Source: Chrysomallon squamiferum | Lineage: Eukaryota > Mollusca > Gastropoda > Neomphalida > Peltospiridae | Assembly: GCA_012295275.1 (NCBI GenBank) | Contig: CM022665.1 | Location: forward strand, 37,468,933-37,532,932 | Length of the DNA: 64,000 nucleotides | Direction: 5' to 3' | Shown here: positions 39,962 to 54,007 of the stretch, piece after piece | Numbering within the stretch: the stretch's first letter is position 1 | How the letters are laid out: the number at the start of each line of letters is the position of its first letter | The notes under the pieces: model-generated | The model's database searches: none | What the model was told of the DNA's origin: nothing | Seen by the model: only the letters and a program-made list of their open reading frames with translations | Program-made: the position numbers and the translations under genes

Positions 39962-41633
39962 AAGCAATAACGCATTTACTGGAAATATATGTTTGCCACA
40001 TTTTTAACTGTGAACATTTTCTTCATACCACTTGCAGTAAGGGGTGTGTGACAAGGCACGTTTGTACAAGTAAATACAAGCTAAGACAAGCCACAGTCAT
40101 CAACATGGACGACAGCAGGAGGTGAGCACCTCGGTGTCACTGACCTTTTCTCTGAAACCGAGCGTCGAGAAATTGAAAAAAAAAACACACAGTCAAAGAA
40201 AACGTGATAGAGGTGTGTGAACATGTTGAAATAAAATGACTTTCAAAAATTGTTTGAAAATGGGTATGAAGGGTTTACGAACAAGTGAAATTAGATGTGT
40301 GTGTGCGTTTGTGTGTGTGTGTGTGTGCGTGTGTGTGTGTGTGTGTGGTTTATATATTTGTTTTCTTGAAATAAACAGTGTATATATAATTATAGATAAC
40401 GTTTATAAAATTACTAAGGGTTGGGAAATGAATTAGTATTTTTTAAATAAACGATAAAATTAGCTAATTGAAACAGTTTATTGTCAATCACAACATAAGA
40501 AACTTTTTTAGAATGTCAGAATATTATGTTTATATTTTAAACTTTTATGTTTTATCTCTTTATCTAATTCTTTATTTTGTTTCTTCTTCTTCTGCGTATT
40601 ATTATTATTATTATTATCGGACAAATCCAATCATTAATTTTCTGTCGATTTTTATTAATTTCCTGTTCATATAGCTTGCATCCCCAGCATTAACATTTTC
40701 TGTATAATGAATTGTTGTGAATGTCTATAGGGTGGATATCATCGAAAACTGAAGTAAACAACCAATGCAATAAAGATCTGTTCAACAGGTGACAAAATTT
40801 AAGCAGTAGCTTTACTCAAACAGTATTTTGCTTTTTTAGAATAATTATAAATATGAAAAGTTAACAAAATTTATTAATCCATCTCATCTCTCCGACAGAA
40901 CATAATATGCACAGAAATCACTGAAAACAGGTTACAAATAAACAAACACATAAACAAACAAACAAATACATATTCAAACAATTTCAAAATAAGTTTTCTG
41001 TTAACCTGGTAATCTATGTAACTTGGTTTTCTTCCCTAATAATTCTAACTTTATTTATTACTTCCGATCAACGTTCGCTAACGATAACATATAATAATCA
41101 AGTAATAAACTCACGAAGTATTACTAACACTTATAATATACAGGTTAAAGATGCTTGGGACTGGAATATTAGGAGATACTCTAAGCACGAAATCCTTTTA
41201 TGTTATGCAGTTCATGCAGACAGTCTGCAGATAGTTGAATATAATATATGTAATAACTGTGCTTGAAATAAAGTTTGTGTACGTTAAACAATCCGAAAAC
41301 TATAAAATACCACTATCTCGAATAACGTAATAATAATAAAACAGAGAGAATTATGGTGACAACTCTGCGATTATTTACTCAGTCTATCAAGGTATTTTAT
41401 ATTTACAAAATAGGATTGCCTTAAGCAGCGGTCAAATTTTGCGACTCAGTTGCGGAGCGTAACATCCGCAGACCATCTCTGTTTAGAAATGTTAAACCAC
41501 TCTCCCGCTTCAACCCAACAAGGAAGTCATGCCACTGTTAATAAAGAATTATGGAAGACAGGAGAGAGAGACAGAGAGTAAAATAAAAAGTAATGAGGAA
41601 ACAGTAAATAAATAAGAGATTTTCTTTTCGTTT
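38924..41633. other. Intergenic DNA upstream of the type II membrane protein gene
   Basis: Includes the likely promoter side of the gene at 38923 (less AT-rich DNA at 39270-39430), (TTG)n near 39820-39840, (TG)n at 39923-39959 and 40308-40347, and AT-rich DNA. A mini-exon at about 40105-40122 (ATG GAC GAC AGC AGG AG then GTGAGC) could start a plus-strand transcript, but no partner exon was found. Confidence 0.5.
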
Positions 41634-41641
41634 CTTTAAGG

Positions 41642-42049
<408 letters not shown>

Positions 42050-42117
42050 CTATAAGGTATAAATCGTTTGGACGTATGCAAGTCTAGCTTAACTGTTAAT
42101 AAACAGAGAACAAGCAA

Positions 42118-42318
42118 CTCGATTTCTGTACAGACTGCAATGTGGATGGTAAATCCAGCGCAAGATTTAATTATGAAGATACATAGACCTATAAATTCTC
42201 CAACCAGCTCAAAATCATTTCTGCGTCTGTTTAATATGGCAGTCCGAATAAATTTAATTATCGTTCCGATAACCAGCTTTGCCAGAATAATACCCGCAGT
42301 CTCTATAATTATTCTCAC
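42118..42318 (-). pseudogene. Decayed exon 1 of a fourth mARC gene
   Basis: On the minus strand the frame reads a membrane-anchor-like stretch (AGIILAKLVIGTIIKF), then NDFELVGEF, IIKSCAGF and AVCTE. These align with the anchor, [17 protein letters not shown] and AECT of exon 1 of the mARC gene at 49324-53081. At DNA level CCAACCAGCTCAAAATC matches that gene at nearly every base. The Trp-rich and Pro-Val/Ala residues before KSC are lost, no ATG is in place, no donor follows and no later exons were found down to 39 kb. The hAT-like MITE sits on its 3' side. It lies upstream of nothing and downstream of the array in the same orientation, as expected for an old tandem copy. Confidence 0.72.
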
Positions 42319-43179
42319 AGTAAATTCTAAGAATAATGGATAAAAAGTTTATCGTGAAGGTTGAAAAAAAAAAAAAAAAAAAAAAAAAAGATTTCCTTGA
42401 TTTACAGAATGTATTATCAAAATAGAACTATGATTGATCTAATGGATATTACTATTTAACGTGAATTTGGTATCTATCTTTATTTTATTGAATGAGACAG
42501 GGTACATAGAATGTTCGAGCGCTTTCAAAACGTAAATAGGATGAGCTTCCTTAATCAGTGAGCGATGTTTATGTGGCAAAAACAGGTTTTCTGAAAATAG
42601 TTCTGTAATATTTTTTAGTAATCACTATAATCGGATACTCGTTACAAGTCAATGTAATAAAAATCTGTACAGTGTATATGACGTTATCAGCCTTTTTTTT
42701 ATGCATCTTTTCTCATAATCAATTTGCTTTTGTTTTAATGGTGGGTGTGTTTTTTGTTGTTTTTTTTTTATATGATTTTGGTTCGTTAATTTTGTTTATT
42801 TATTTAGTTAGTTTTATTTATTTATTTATTATCTTTCTTTCTTTCTTTTTTTCATTTTTCATTTTTTTTTTTTTTTAATTTTTTAACGGTTATCCGAGTA
42901 TTATTTCTGTTTCCTGACTTTTAGAAGTGACACTGGGTTTTTTTTTTATGTTTTATTTTACACATAAAATTTTCCAGTAATCAGGTATTAAATATACGAG
43001 TCGCCTTTGAATTTCTTTCTTGATAAAGGCTCTCTTCTGTAGCTTCAAACGACCTTTTCAATACAGAAATAAAAATAAAACATTTTGCGTCTATAAAGAA
43101 GTGTTTGTAAATTTTTATAATATCGTTGAGGTAGTTGTTGTTGTTATATAACTATCACGAATGCGAGCTATAACAAATT
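42319..43179. other. Intergenic DNA between the mARC relic and the first intact mARC gene
   Basis: Contains a poly-A run at 42364-42389, T-rich DNA near 42740-42880, and AT-rich DNA. No gene seen. Confidence 0.55.
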
Positions 43180-45401
43180 TTATTTTTCTGATATTAGGAC
43201 TCTCCTCTCTGTGGCGTACACTGGATCGCCAATTCTAACAAAGCCTGTGACGTCAGCAGTAGCGTTCACGCCAAAACATGGAGACGAGCCATACGAAGCA
43301 AGGCAGCGAAAACTAAATGCAAAAATAAAAATACTGAACGGTAGTTAAAGAATAAAATGATACTGTATAGTCTCCCTAACATTATTTTTTTTTTTTTTTT
43401 TTTTTTTTTTTTGATATGAAAAGAATAAAATCAGACATGTATAGCGAAATAATATAAATGTAGTCATGAACAAAATGATTTTTATAATGTAAAATCACAG
43501 CTGGATGAAGACGCTGATATTAAAAAAAAAAAAAAAAAAAAGACATCTAAAGTACATAATTACCTATTTTATTTTTTATTTTATTTTACTTGATTTTATT
43601 TGTTATCGCACACATAAACAAAACCACAGAAACTTTACAAAATTATCATCTAAAACATTCAGTGCATCTTCGTTGTTTATGTCAATCTAAATATTTCAGA
43701 TTTAGATATATATATATATAAAGAAAGTCATTCTAACCTTTTCAGAGTTTTCAGAGGTTCACCGTCACTCGACTTGACACCTTTGTCAGGATCTACCGTC
43801 GTCATTGTACATCTAAAACAATCCAGAATATTAATCTAAATCCATTCACTAAATCAACCGCGATAAATAATGTTTTAATATCAACGAGAATACACGTGTA
43901 CGAGAGACAGAATCATCATAATGGGAAAAATTAACTGCAATATAAGTTCACATATGCTGAAAAAGAATATGCAAGTAATTCTGAACAGCAACTACGAGTT
44001 AGCGAAATAACATTAATTTCAAACAGGAGTACAAGACACACATGTACTTACATATACGCATATACGCATACATGCATACATGCATACACTCATATATACC
44101 TACATAAACGTGCACAAACACATACATACACACATACATACATACATACATACATACATACATACATACAAACACACACACATTCATACATTCACATATA
44201 TAAACATACAGACACATACATACATAGCTTTTAAAATAATTAGTGGCACAAGATTGTTTACTTATCTGTTTATTTGATGTAAGTTTGTTTGTTTGTTTGT
44301 TATCGTCGAATAATTTTGTTTAAATGGACAAAAATAAATTTATATAAAGTCTGCAATAATAATAATACTAATACTACTACTACTAATAATAATAGTAATA
44401 ATAATAATAACAGTAATAACAATAATAATAATAATAATAACCATAATAATAATAATCATCAAAAATAATAATAATAATAAAGTATGTATTTTATTTTATT
44501 TTTCAGAAAACGATCTTAGATTTTCTTCTGTAATTTTCAGAAGTTGTCAAAGTAATGATGTTTTAGTATAGCACCTAAAAGTGAACGTTTAAAACAAAAG
44601 ATAACTTGTGAAGAAAGTATGTAAATCAAGTAGGGACTTACCTTGTACAATAATCCAGCATTCTCAACCTCACTTTGTCGCCAATCTTAATTTCCTGCCA
44701 CATGTCCTTAAAATGTGGTTTTTTTTAAAAAAAAAAATTTTTTATACAGACATAAAAGATAAAGTTAGAAGTAAATGATACGTTCAGAATATTTTCTCGT
44801 AATCTGCTTCTAGAATAATAATTTCATTATATTTTATTAATTAAAAAGATGATTTATCCTTCCACTGTTGTTTCTTCAAAACAATAAAATAAAATACTAT
44901 TCATCAGCTATTTTCATTCATACCTATTCAGGCGCGGATTCTTGACTTTTCAAAAAGAGAGACGCCATTATTGTGGTGAATATAACAATAAGAACTAAAA
45001 TTGATAAAGTCCACTATAAAGAGATAACAAACATTAAAGCATTGCATTAAATAAAAGCAGGGATATCCAGCATTCAAGTATGTATATGCATACCTCTTGG
45101 AAAGGTGCATCTGTTTTCACAATGATGTTTGGTCTGAAGTTACGAAAAGTAACAGGTTTTTCCAGTCTTTTGTTCAAAGCGTCTACGGAGTTTTCAGAGA
45201 GGACAAGATAACTTCCAAAATCACTGAAAGCTGCCTGCAAGAAAGAAACTAGAAAATTGGTGGTACGACTTAGGAGGCCTGATTTTGTAATATTCCATTT
45301 CAGTTTTCGATGAAAGACTCTTAACCATATTTAAGTATAGATCTTAATTATATAGAGATAAAGTTGTTTGAGCAATCGGTTACTTATGAGCCACAATGTG
45401 T

Positions 45402-45478
<77 letters not shown>

Positions 45479-46923
45479 AGAGCACTAGGTTTGTGTGTAT
45501 GTGTGTGTGTGTGTTACCTGTCTATATGTTTCATTATTTATATAAACGACCTGAATTTGATATGTAGTGTCATATTTTCTGTTCCAGACATAGAAAAAAA
45601 TACATCTCACAGTGTCTCCTGGAAGGGCTGGATTACCCCAGGGTTTATCTGTCGCCTCAGTGAGATCTTTCTCTTTGAGACCCGGTGATGAATATAACAG
45701 TCGCAGGCCGGCAGTGTTAAGAAATTCACTGAACCATTCAGCTACTACGTCACCGCAGTCAACTCCTTCCAGTCTATAGTTCCATAGTCTGTTAGTTTAG
45801 TTATAAAACATGTAACATATTTTAGCAACATTATTATATTCTCAAACATACGTATACACATATCCACATACACATACAAACATACACATTATAAACATCC
45901 AAACACACAAATAAAAACGTACACACGTACATACACACACATATACATACATACATACATATATACATTTTACACACACATATATATATATACATGCTAT
46001 ATGTTGACCCTTATATTGCCTTAAGATGTTGTTTCGTTTCTTGCTGAGGAGAAACAGACAAACGCTTATTTGTTCGCAAACGAAAATATTGACCATTCTG
46101 TAGTTCTATTTGTACTATACCGTTGCAAGAGTAGCAAATAACAAATAACTGGTATGTGACATAATTTTCAAAAAACATATTTTTCCTATAAAACTATTTA
46201 TTATCAGAAAGAGCAATAAAAACAGACTAAAATTACTCCATGATATCTTTAATAGCTTTGATATGAAAATAATTACGAATTTTTATCTAAATAAAATGTC
46301 CTTGTATTTTTCTTTCAAAATCTGTGGAGAACCTGCGATTGATTTCGGTTATATGACAACATAAACACTGAATATGTTCAAAACAAATATACATATGTTA
46401 TATATCCAGATAATCATAAAGCTGATTATGAGTTCTAGAGCTGTAGTTACTTCCCTTCCTTGACCTATTTCGATACGAGCTTTGTGCTTTTCGTGGAAGC
46501 AAAACTGAAACAGTTACGTACATGACCCTACCGTTGGTCCGTACAAAATTAGATACGTGAACAGCATTCGTCTATGTTAATCCTCTAACAATAAAATATA
46601 AAGTTACGTACCTACACGATTTAATTTTTGATCTGTCAACAGACCTATGTTTAGGCACTTGAACAGCTGGCATTCCTGGGGCAGTGATTTCTACATTCTC
46701 GCCACAAGGTGATACTTTAATCAAAGACATCCGTGGCTTCAGTCTCTGGTGAAGAAAATCTCCATTAGGTTTAATTACCAAGAAATGTCTGAGGAGAAAA
46801 AAAATACAGACACATACAACAAATATTTAACGCAGCGAAAATATACTCCATATCTACTAACATGTTTACATTCAATATACTGGTATAACAAATTTACATT
46901 GCTTTAAAATATAAATGCATAAA

Positions 46924-46965
<42 letters not shown>

Positions 46966-47380
46966 CAGTAAATAATTTAATTTAATTTAATTTAATTTAA
47001 TTTAATTTAATTTATTTTATTTTATTTTTCTATTTATTTATTATTATTATTTTTTTTTTTTTTTCTTATAATTTTAAACTGGTTACCTGTAGCAAAACAA
47101 TCAAAAAGTAATTTAATATCATTGTTCACTGTGTAATGTACCTGTCGGTGACACCTGCTTGCTTTAGTCCCATTGTTGTGCATTCTGCTTCCTCCACGTT
47201 GTATCCCGAACACGATTTGACAGGGAAAATACTGAGATAGGTCACACGTCCCACCAGCCTGAATGTTTGTGAATACCGCCATCTTATATACGCCGACAGT
47301 GCATATTTCACTGCTGCAAATCCCGCTAATGTTGTCAATACTAGTCCAGCGGGATGGATAGAATCGGGAACAGACGGCAT
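43180..47380 (-). CDS. mARC (mitochondrial amidoxime-reducing component), MOSC-domain molybdoenzyme, copy A (335 aa, seven exons)
   Basis: Family role: molybdenum-cofactor enzyme of the outer mitochondrial membrane that reduces N-hydroxylated compounds with cytochrome b5 and its reductase. Exons: 47142-47380, 46612-46788, 45611-45788, 45094-45234, 44642-44706, 43738-43812, 43180-43312; phases 2,2,0,0,2,2, all GT-AG. Seen: N-terminal anchor (LVLTTLAGFAAVKYAL), MOSC N-terminal domain with YLSIFPVKSCSGY and EAECTTMGLK, then ITAPGMPAV, DCGDVVAEWF, SDFGSYLVLSENS, NFRPNIIVKTDAPFQE, and the CTRC-x-TTVDPDKG motif at 265-268. The second Cys is the expected molybdenum ligand. FGVNATADV and IGDPVY close the fold. 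Length matches animal mARC (about 335 aa). The start was chosen by alignment with copies B and C; an in-frame ATG at 47458 would add 26 residues. Confidence 0.95.
43381..43412. repeat. Poly-T tract
   Basis: T homopolymer of about 28 bases in the last intron of mARC copy A. Confidence 0.9.
44118..44170. repeat. (CATA)n microsatellite
   Basis: CATA array in the intron of mARC copy A between the exons at 43738 and 44706. An (AAT)n tract follows at 44360-44480. Confidence 0.95.
45402..45478. repeat. (TG)n microsatellite
   Basis: TG run with two single-base interruptions, in an intron of mARC copy A. Confidence 0.97.
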
Positions 47381-49323
47381 GGTGTATTTTAGGCAGACGA
47401 CACGATGTTTCAGCCAGACCACGCGTTTTAAGCAGACGACACAGAATATTGTAAACAAGTCGAGCGTTTAGGCATGTCAGCTGTTCATCTATTATTCAAC
47501 TAGTCTGAGGAGGATTTTTTTTATCAATACTGAGTATTGCTTGGTTCATTAGGTACCATAAGCTTGGTGACCTACATATATGTAACTTGTGAAAGTTACG
47601 GGTTAACGCTAAGTACGGCTAATATATGTCCCACGTTTTAGATCAAATGTTTCTAAATTTAATGAAAGAATTTTTATTTTATTTTATTTATTACTTATAA
47701 AAGACTGAGAATAAAATAATATTATCAACGTTGAAGATGTCATTGTCTAGCATTGCACGGATCTTATTCTTTTTGTATGTGGGAGATTTATTATTTTTTA
47801 TTTATTTATTTATTTTATTATTATTATTATTATTATTTATTTATTTATTGTTGTTGTTGTTGTTATTGTTTTCTTTTTTGAAAATGATACTCATTTGTTC
47901 TCGAAATCTGAATTAAACTTATGGCGTCCTATTTTCTGAAATATGATTTACCCTTAAAAGATAATATATATTTTTATTTTTATTGTTTTAAGGTTGCTGT
48001 GGTTTTAATGTTCCAGTAACATTTACCTTACCTAACCTCAGGTGGCGCTGCTGCCTGCCTCCCTTGTATTAAATAATGAAAATCAAATTATTGTTATTGT
48101 TGTTGTTCTCGTAGTTCTTCCATAGTATCTTCTTCTTCTTCTTCTTCTTCTTATTATTATTATTACTTGATTTAAAACATAATTAACCGAGGGTTCCAAT
48201 CATAAATTAAATTACGTCAATAATTGACACACGTCACAGCATGCAGTCATTGCCATCGTCAGTTTCTCTTGTTAATAATTAAAGATAGGAAATATTATAT
48301 ATATGTATATAATTACATTATCTCACGTTTGTGTCTGTCTATGTATATTTTGTTTTTTTATTTATGGTGTTTATTTGAAATTTGGCGTCTAATAAATAAA
48401 CCAAATTTAGATCTTTATTTGTATTACATTTTTTTTTTTTTTGTGTTGTGTTGTTTTACTTTATTTATTTTATTCTGTTTTATGTGAGGAGTGAGTAACA
48501 CTTCTGGTGTTAATTACTAAATGTTTATCTTAAGTACAACTGCCCAGCAATTGCCGAAAAACTATCATTTATATATAATTATCAGCTTCCAGATTGGAAT
48601 TTATTTTTAATTTTGTTTATCCAACAAAACAGTGGATTCTGGCTCAATATGATGTCCTTTAACTTGTGGCAAATGGAATAAAATGTCCAACTAATTAATT
48701 CCATGAGTTTCAGCTATTTTTATAATCCCCCATCGCGCTCTGTGCATTTTATACACGAACTCGGGAACATTTAATCCAACTAAAATCATATTAACATCTC
48801 GTAACAACTAAATCTTACTGGATCTCCAGTCTAAAATGAGCTGCTGAGAAATTAGTCATTTTTAGTACCAAAGACACTCTCCTGTTTTAATATTTTACAA
48901 GTTTTATCTGAAGTTACTGAAGGATACAAAATAATAGCAATTATAATAATAACAATAAGATGAAGAAGAAGAAGAGTAACAATAATAAAAATAAAAACAA
49001 CAACAACAACAACAATAATAATATAAAAAAATAATGATAATAATATAATACAAAATACAAAATTGGATAAATAATTATTAGGCTTGAATCATCAAATTTT
49101 AGTCATGCCTGTCGTATATATGTAAAATAAAACCAAAAAGAAATACTGTGTGATTCACACAGAAGACAGAAAATACAACAGATATCAGTGCTTCTGTGAA
49201 AAACAGAAGCCATTACTGATTTGTCTAATGAAAGACACAGATCACAACAACAACAAAAAAAATACAAAAAAATATTGTAAGCCATGGTTATAACGTGTCC
49301 AGTCATAGGTTAAGATATCCGTA
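47381..49323. other. Intergenic DNA between mARC copies A and B
   Basis: About 1.9 kb holding the promoter of copy A and the 3' flank of copy B. Contains (ATT)n/(TTG)n near 47815-47870 and 48085-48165 and AT-rich DNA. No further gene seen. Confidence 0.55.
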
Positions 49324-50922
49324 TTAACTCTTTCTCTGAACGGCGTACACGGGGTCTCCAACCTTGATGGTGCCAGGGACGTCAACAGCAGCATTTACTC
49401 CCAAACATGGCGTCGTTCCATACGGAGGAAAACAACGAAAACTGAAAACAGAACACGTTGAGTTGTGGTGTTTGTTTATTTTGTTTGGGGGGGTGTGTTT
49501 GTTTGTTGGTTTTTTATTTATTTATTTGTCAAAGTTTTCATTTAGAAAATAAAATCTTCTTTTACTTTTATTCTAGATCTGCTTCTGTGGTCTGCATACA
49601 CTGAACAAATTTTATTTAAATATTACTGGGATGCGAACAACATAACGTATACTAATTTATATTTTATGCAAAGAATAAGTAAATAAATGATCTTCCTACC
49701 TTTTCAAAGTTTTAAGCGGTTCACCGTCTTCAGATCTTATACCTGTCTTTGGGTCTACTGTGGTCAGAACACACCTGTAAAGAATTAATAAATTCTAGTG
49801 TGAATAAAAGTATACACAGAAACAGAAAACAAAATTCGATAGGAACAGATCTTTTAGACATAAATTGTACATACAAGGATAAAGAATGATTTCTGACCTT
49901 GATTTTTTTTTTGTCTGCAGTTAATAACAAACATTTGTAATAGTAAAACAGTGGACTATTAACAATATTAAAAATATTTTATTTAAGCTGTACATTAAAA
50001 ACATATATTAGAATGAATATGGTGACAATGTTTCTACATATGTGTTTGATACTTGGAACATCGGTTCTTGGACGGTAGATTTTTAATATTTCTTGTTTCC
50101 TGCACACCTGGTACTTACCTTGCGCAGTAGTCAAGCATCCTAATCCTAACTGTGTCGCCTATTTTAATATCCTGCCATGTATCCTAAACAGAACCAAAAA
50201 TAAATAAATAAATTACATAAGGCACATTTTGTCTTTGTAAGCAAAGATAATAATATTTTTAAATTCAACCAAAATAACGTTTTGAACGGTTATTTAGAAA
50301 AAAGAAATTCAAGCTCGAACCCAGTAGGATGCATACTCCCCCAGGAATTCACGAGCTCCACCTTTTTGAAGAAAAAGAAAACAAAAAGAAAAAGAAAAGA
50401 TCGACACGTTACCGTGAAGCAACTTCACGATGTCCATTTTCAAAACAGGAGCCTCCCATAGATTATTTTACGAGTTACCCTGACCTAAACCAAATATGTA
50501 ACATTCAGGCATGTATTTGATAATAAAAACCCGAAATTAAAATGAAAATTTAGTTTAAGTATTTAAAAACAATATTTATTCTCTTTAGTAGTAAGAAACT
50601 ATAGGATATGTTCACGTACTCGGAATGTTTTGCGTAATAGTATTAGATTTCATAAACATATATATATATAAATACCGTCAAGATACCGTCAATGAAAAAC
50701 TTCAGAGATAACTTCATTGAAATAATTAGTCGTATATATTATTATTTAGTATATTCTGTAGGAAAGGAAACCTGTATTTACTAATTATTAAATTCAGTCA
50801 GTTTATACAAAATCTTTAAAATGATACCCCTTCATTAACTGAATGTGGCTGAAATTTGAAATAAAGAAACATACACAGGCACACATGCACATATATTTAC
50901 ACATATAAACACACAGAAATAC

Positions 50923-50979
<57 letters not shown>

Positions 50980-52690
50980 CACTCCACTCACCTCTTGAAA
51001 AGGATTGTCTGTTTTCACGACAATATTTGGTCTGAAGTTAAGCATGGTCACAGGTCTGTACAACCTTTCATTGACAGCATCCAGAGAATTTTCAGACATG
51101 ATCATGTAACTACCGAAATCAGTAAATGCCGCCTGAATTAAACAGACAAAATGTTTGTTGACTGCGTCTTCGAATTTTAAAGAAGCCGTCATTGACGTCT
51201 TAAGCATGTTAGTAAGGTCACCGTAATCTTTCAATCAATGTTTCAAAACATATAAAAACAAACAAATAAGTATACTCGTATTGCTATACAGTTTAAATAT
51301 ACTCTTAAAAGATGTAAAATAAACACAGTCGTATTATTATAAAACAGTCTTATTGCTGCAAATCGTCAGCATTATTATAAAACGTAAAACTGTCTTGCTG
51401 TTACAATGTGCAAACTTCTTGCTGTTACACGGAAATACAGTCTGACTGCTATAACAGTTACAGTCTTCTTATTATAAAACAGTTAAATACAGTCTTACAG
51501 TTATTAAAAACTGCATTACTTTAAATTATTGTTTTACAGACGAGAAAGTCTCTTATAGCCATATTTAAAAACATAAATTTCAGTCTGTCTACCTGATCGT
51601 CGGATGCGGCTGGATTTCCCCAGGGAACGTGGATCGAGGCTACTTTTTTTTTGGCGAGACCCTGCGCTGCGTACATTAACCTTACTCCTTGTAAATCCAG
51701 GAACTGACTGAACCATTCAGCAACAGCGTCACCGCAGTCCTGTCCCTCGAGTCTAGCGTCAAACACTCTGTATAGTATAAAACAAAGTCCAGATTTCACA
51801 GACTTTAGCTGATATACGTACCTTGATCACACCCGAATACCGGTCTAGAAAAAAACTGGGAAAGTTAAACTGATTCTTCTTGACAGTAATTCAATTACTT
51901 TTTAGCATTAATTATTTTCTAATTTATTTGTTTATCTTTTCTTTCTTCTTCTTTTCTATCTTTTTTTTTTTTTTTTTTTTTTGGTGTTTGTGTGTGTTAA
52001 TTTTAATTTTAATTTTATATATATATATATATATATTCCTCTGGTATATATACATACATTTTTTTTTTCTTTTATAATGTTGATGAATATATTATTATCT
52101 AGCCTTATTACACAAACACACACACACAAACACAAATGAAAATGTTAAATTTTGATATACACCTGCATAACTTTACTTTAGATCTATTGATTGGCTGATC
52201 TTTGGAAACTCTGATTGGTGGCATACCAGGGGCACTGATGTCAATGAAGTTATCGTCTGCTCTGGGTGTGAATTTAATCAAGGCCATTCGCGGCTGAATC
52301 CGCTGGTGGAGAAAATCTCCATTTGGCTTAACCAAGACAAAATGTCTACAAATATATTATCAATACTTGTTAATATTAATGATATTACACATTTATTATA
52401 AATATTAATGATGTAATAACTAGTTAAACGTCAACTTTATTTCTGTAATTAGTAAAATAAATATAACTGATATTATTTTTAAGCTAAATCTATGTACTAA
52501 TATTATAATAACAGAATAAATGTAAATATTAATGATATAACAACGAGTGAAATCTAAATATTAATAATAAAATTACAAGTTAAATCTAAACATTAATTAC
52601 TTAATTAGTAGTTACATATTACCAGTTAAATGTATTTACAAATATTTATATCAGTTTAGTCTATGCAAAGCTGCAAATCAATTCAATTTC

Positions 52691-52769
<79 letters not shown>

Positions 52770-53081
52770 AACTCATTTCAAATATTAATTTTCTTGTTTC
52801 TTCGCGATGCATATTTTTTTTTTTTTTTCGATCAGTACACTTTACCTGTCAGTTACATTGGAATTTCGCAGACCGAGAAAAGTACATTCAGCAGACGCCG
52901 GAGAAAATCCTGCACACGATTTAGCCGGAAAGATGTTCAAAGAGGAAACTCGACCAACCAGCTCGAAATCCTTTGAATATCTCCATCTTATTAAAGCCCC
53001 GAATGCATATTTCACTGCGGCGGCTCCCGCTAATGTTGCGAACAGAACAAAAGGCGCCTTCGAATCAGACGAAGCCGACAT
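49324..53081 (-). CDS. mARC/MOSC-domain molybdoenzyme, copy B (330 aa, seven exons)
   Basis: Same family and expected role as copy A. Exons: 52846-53081, 52163-52345, 51593-51767, 50992-51132, 50119-50183, 49700-49774, 49324-49441; phases 2,2,0,0,2,2, identical to copy A. Seen: N-terminal anchor ([18 protein letters not shown]), [11 protein letters not shown] (Ala where A and C have Val), [60 protein letters not shown][10 protein letters not shown] at 265-268 with the presumed Mo-ligand Cys retained, [16 protein letters not shown]. It is much closer to copy A than to C, so A and B are the younger pair. Nothing suggests loss of function. It lies 1.9 kb upstream of A and 0.9 kb downstream of C, all on the minus strand. 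Confidence 0.95.
50931..50990. repeat. (CA)n microsatellite
   Basis: CA run of about 30 units starting only a few bases beyond the donor of the exon at 50992-51132 in mARC copy B. Confidence 0.97.
52690..52768. repeat. (AAT)n/(ATT)n palindromic microsatellite
   Basis: An AAT array switches to ATT in its middle, forming a self-complementary tract in intron 1 of mARC copy B. A similar switch occurs at about 33640-33705. Confidence 0.95.
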
Positions 53082-53760
53082 GATGTTAATTAGATCTACT
53101 GGATTCCTAAGCTAATTCTAAAACTGCCTACTGATGATAGTTCAGTCTTTTGCTATTGTATCTGCATCTCTCCTATTATCTCATTCAGAAATCTAGGTCA
53201 GGCGTTGAACGATTATAAAAATACGGAACACCAAAATGGCTACTAAGATAAACAAGATCACAAAGGCGCGTAGGCTTAGCTGTATTAAAAAACCCAGCAG
53301 CTGTTAATTATTTTTTATCTTTCTACGTCACAGACAAGGCTAATAATTTTTTTCAGACTAAATCAGAAAACAAATAATCAGTATATTATATTATATTTTA
53401 TTAACTAACCAATTAATTTGTATATTTACTTGTATAAACAAAACATAGCATAATTAATTAATCAGCACAAAATGCGGAGTTAAAGGGAGATAAATACATT
53501 CTCTCTAATGCTATGCTATAAAAGAGTTGTCGTTATTAAGATCGCAGCCTGTCCTATTTCCTGTGGTTTATTTCAAACAGGCTTAAAATTAATATCAGCT
53601 GTGCAGGAATAAATTAAAATCACTAAACCAACTCAGTGTCTAAAGAATTTATTTTTAAAATAATATATATATACAACAAGACAACATCAGACAACAAAAG
53701 AAATACAATCATTTCATAAGAACGTTTTGTGCGTTTGTTGTGCATTTTTCTTGTACTATA

Positions 53761-53815
<55 letters not shown>

Positions 53816-54007
53816 GTTATGAGTTTCCCACCATGTGTTTGAAACAATATCCAACTATTTCAAATTATTATAGCATGTACTGTCTTTTTTCTACAAGTGA
53901 ACAGAATATTAAAAATATGTCTTAGTATTAATCTTTTGGCAACATTTTACCAAATTATAATGATTAAAGTTTTCAACATAATTTTGTTGTTGTTGTTGTT
54001 GTTGTTG
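53082..54007. other. Intergenic DNA between mARC copies B and C
   Basis: About 0.9 kb with the copy B promoter side and the copy C 3' flank. Contains an (AAT)n run at about 53761-53813. No gene seen. Confidence 0.55.

Noticed and set aside
40105-40122. Mini-exon ATG GAC GAC AGC AGG AG with a GTGAGC donor
   Set aside because: Six codons and a donor are too little, and no following exon was found.
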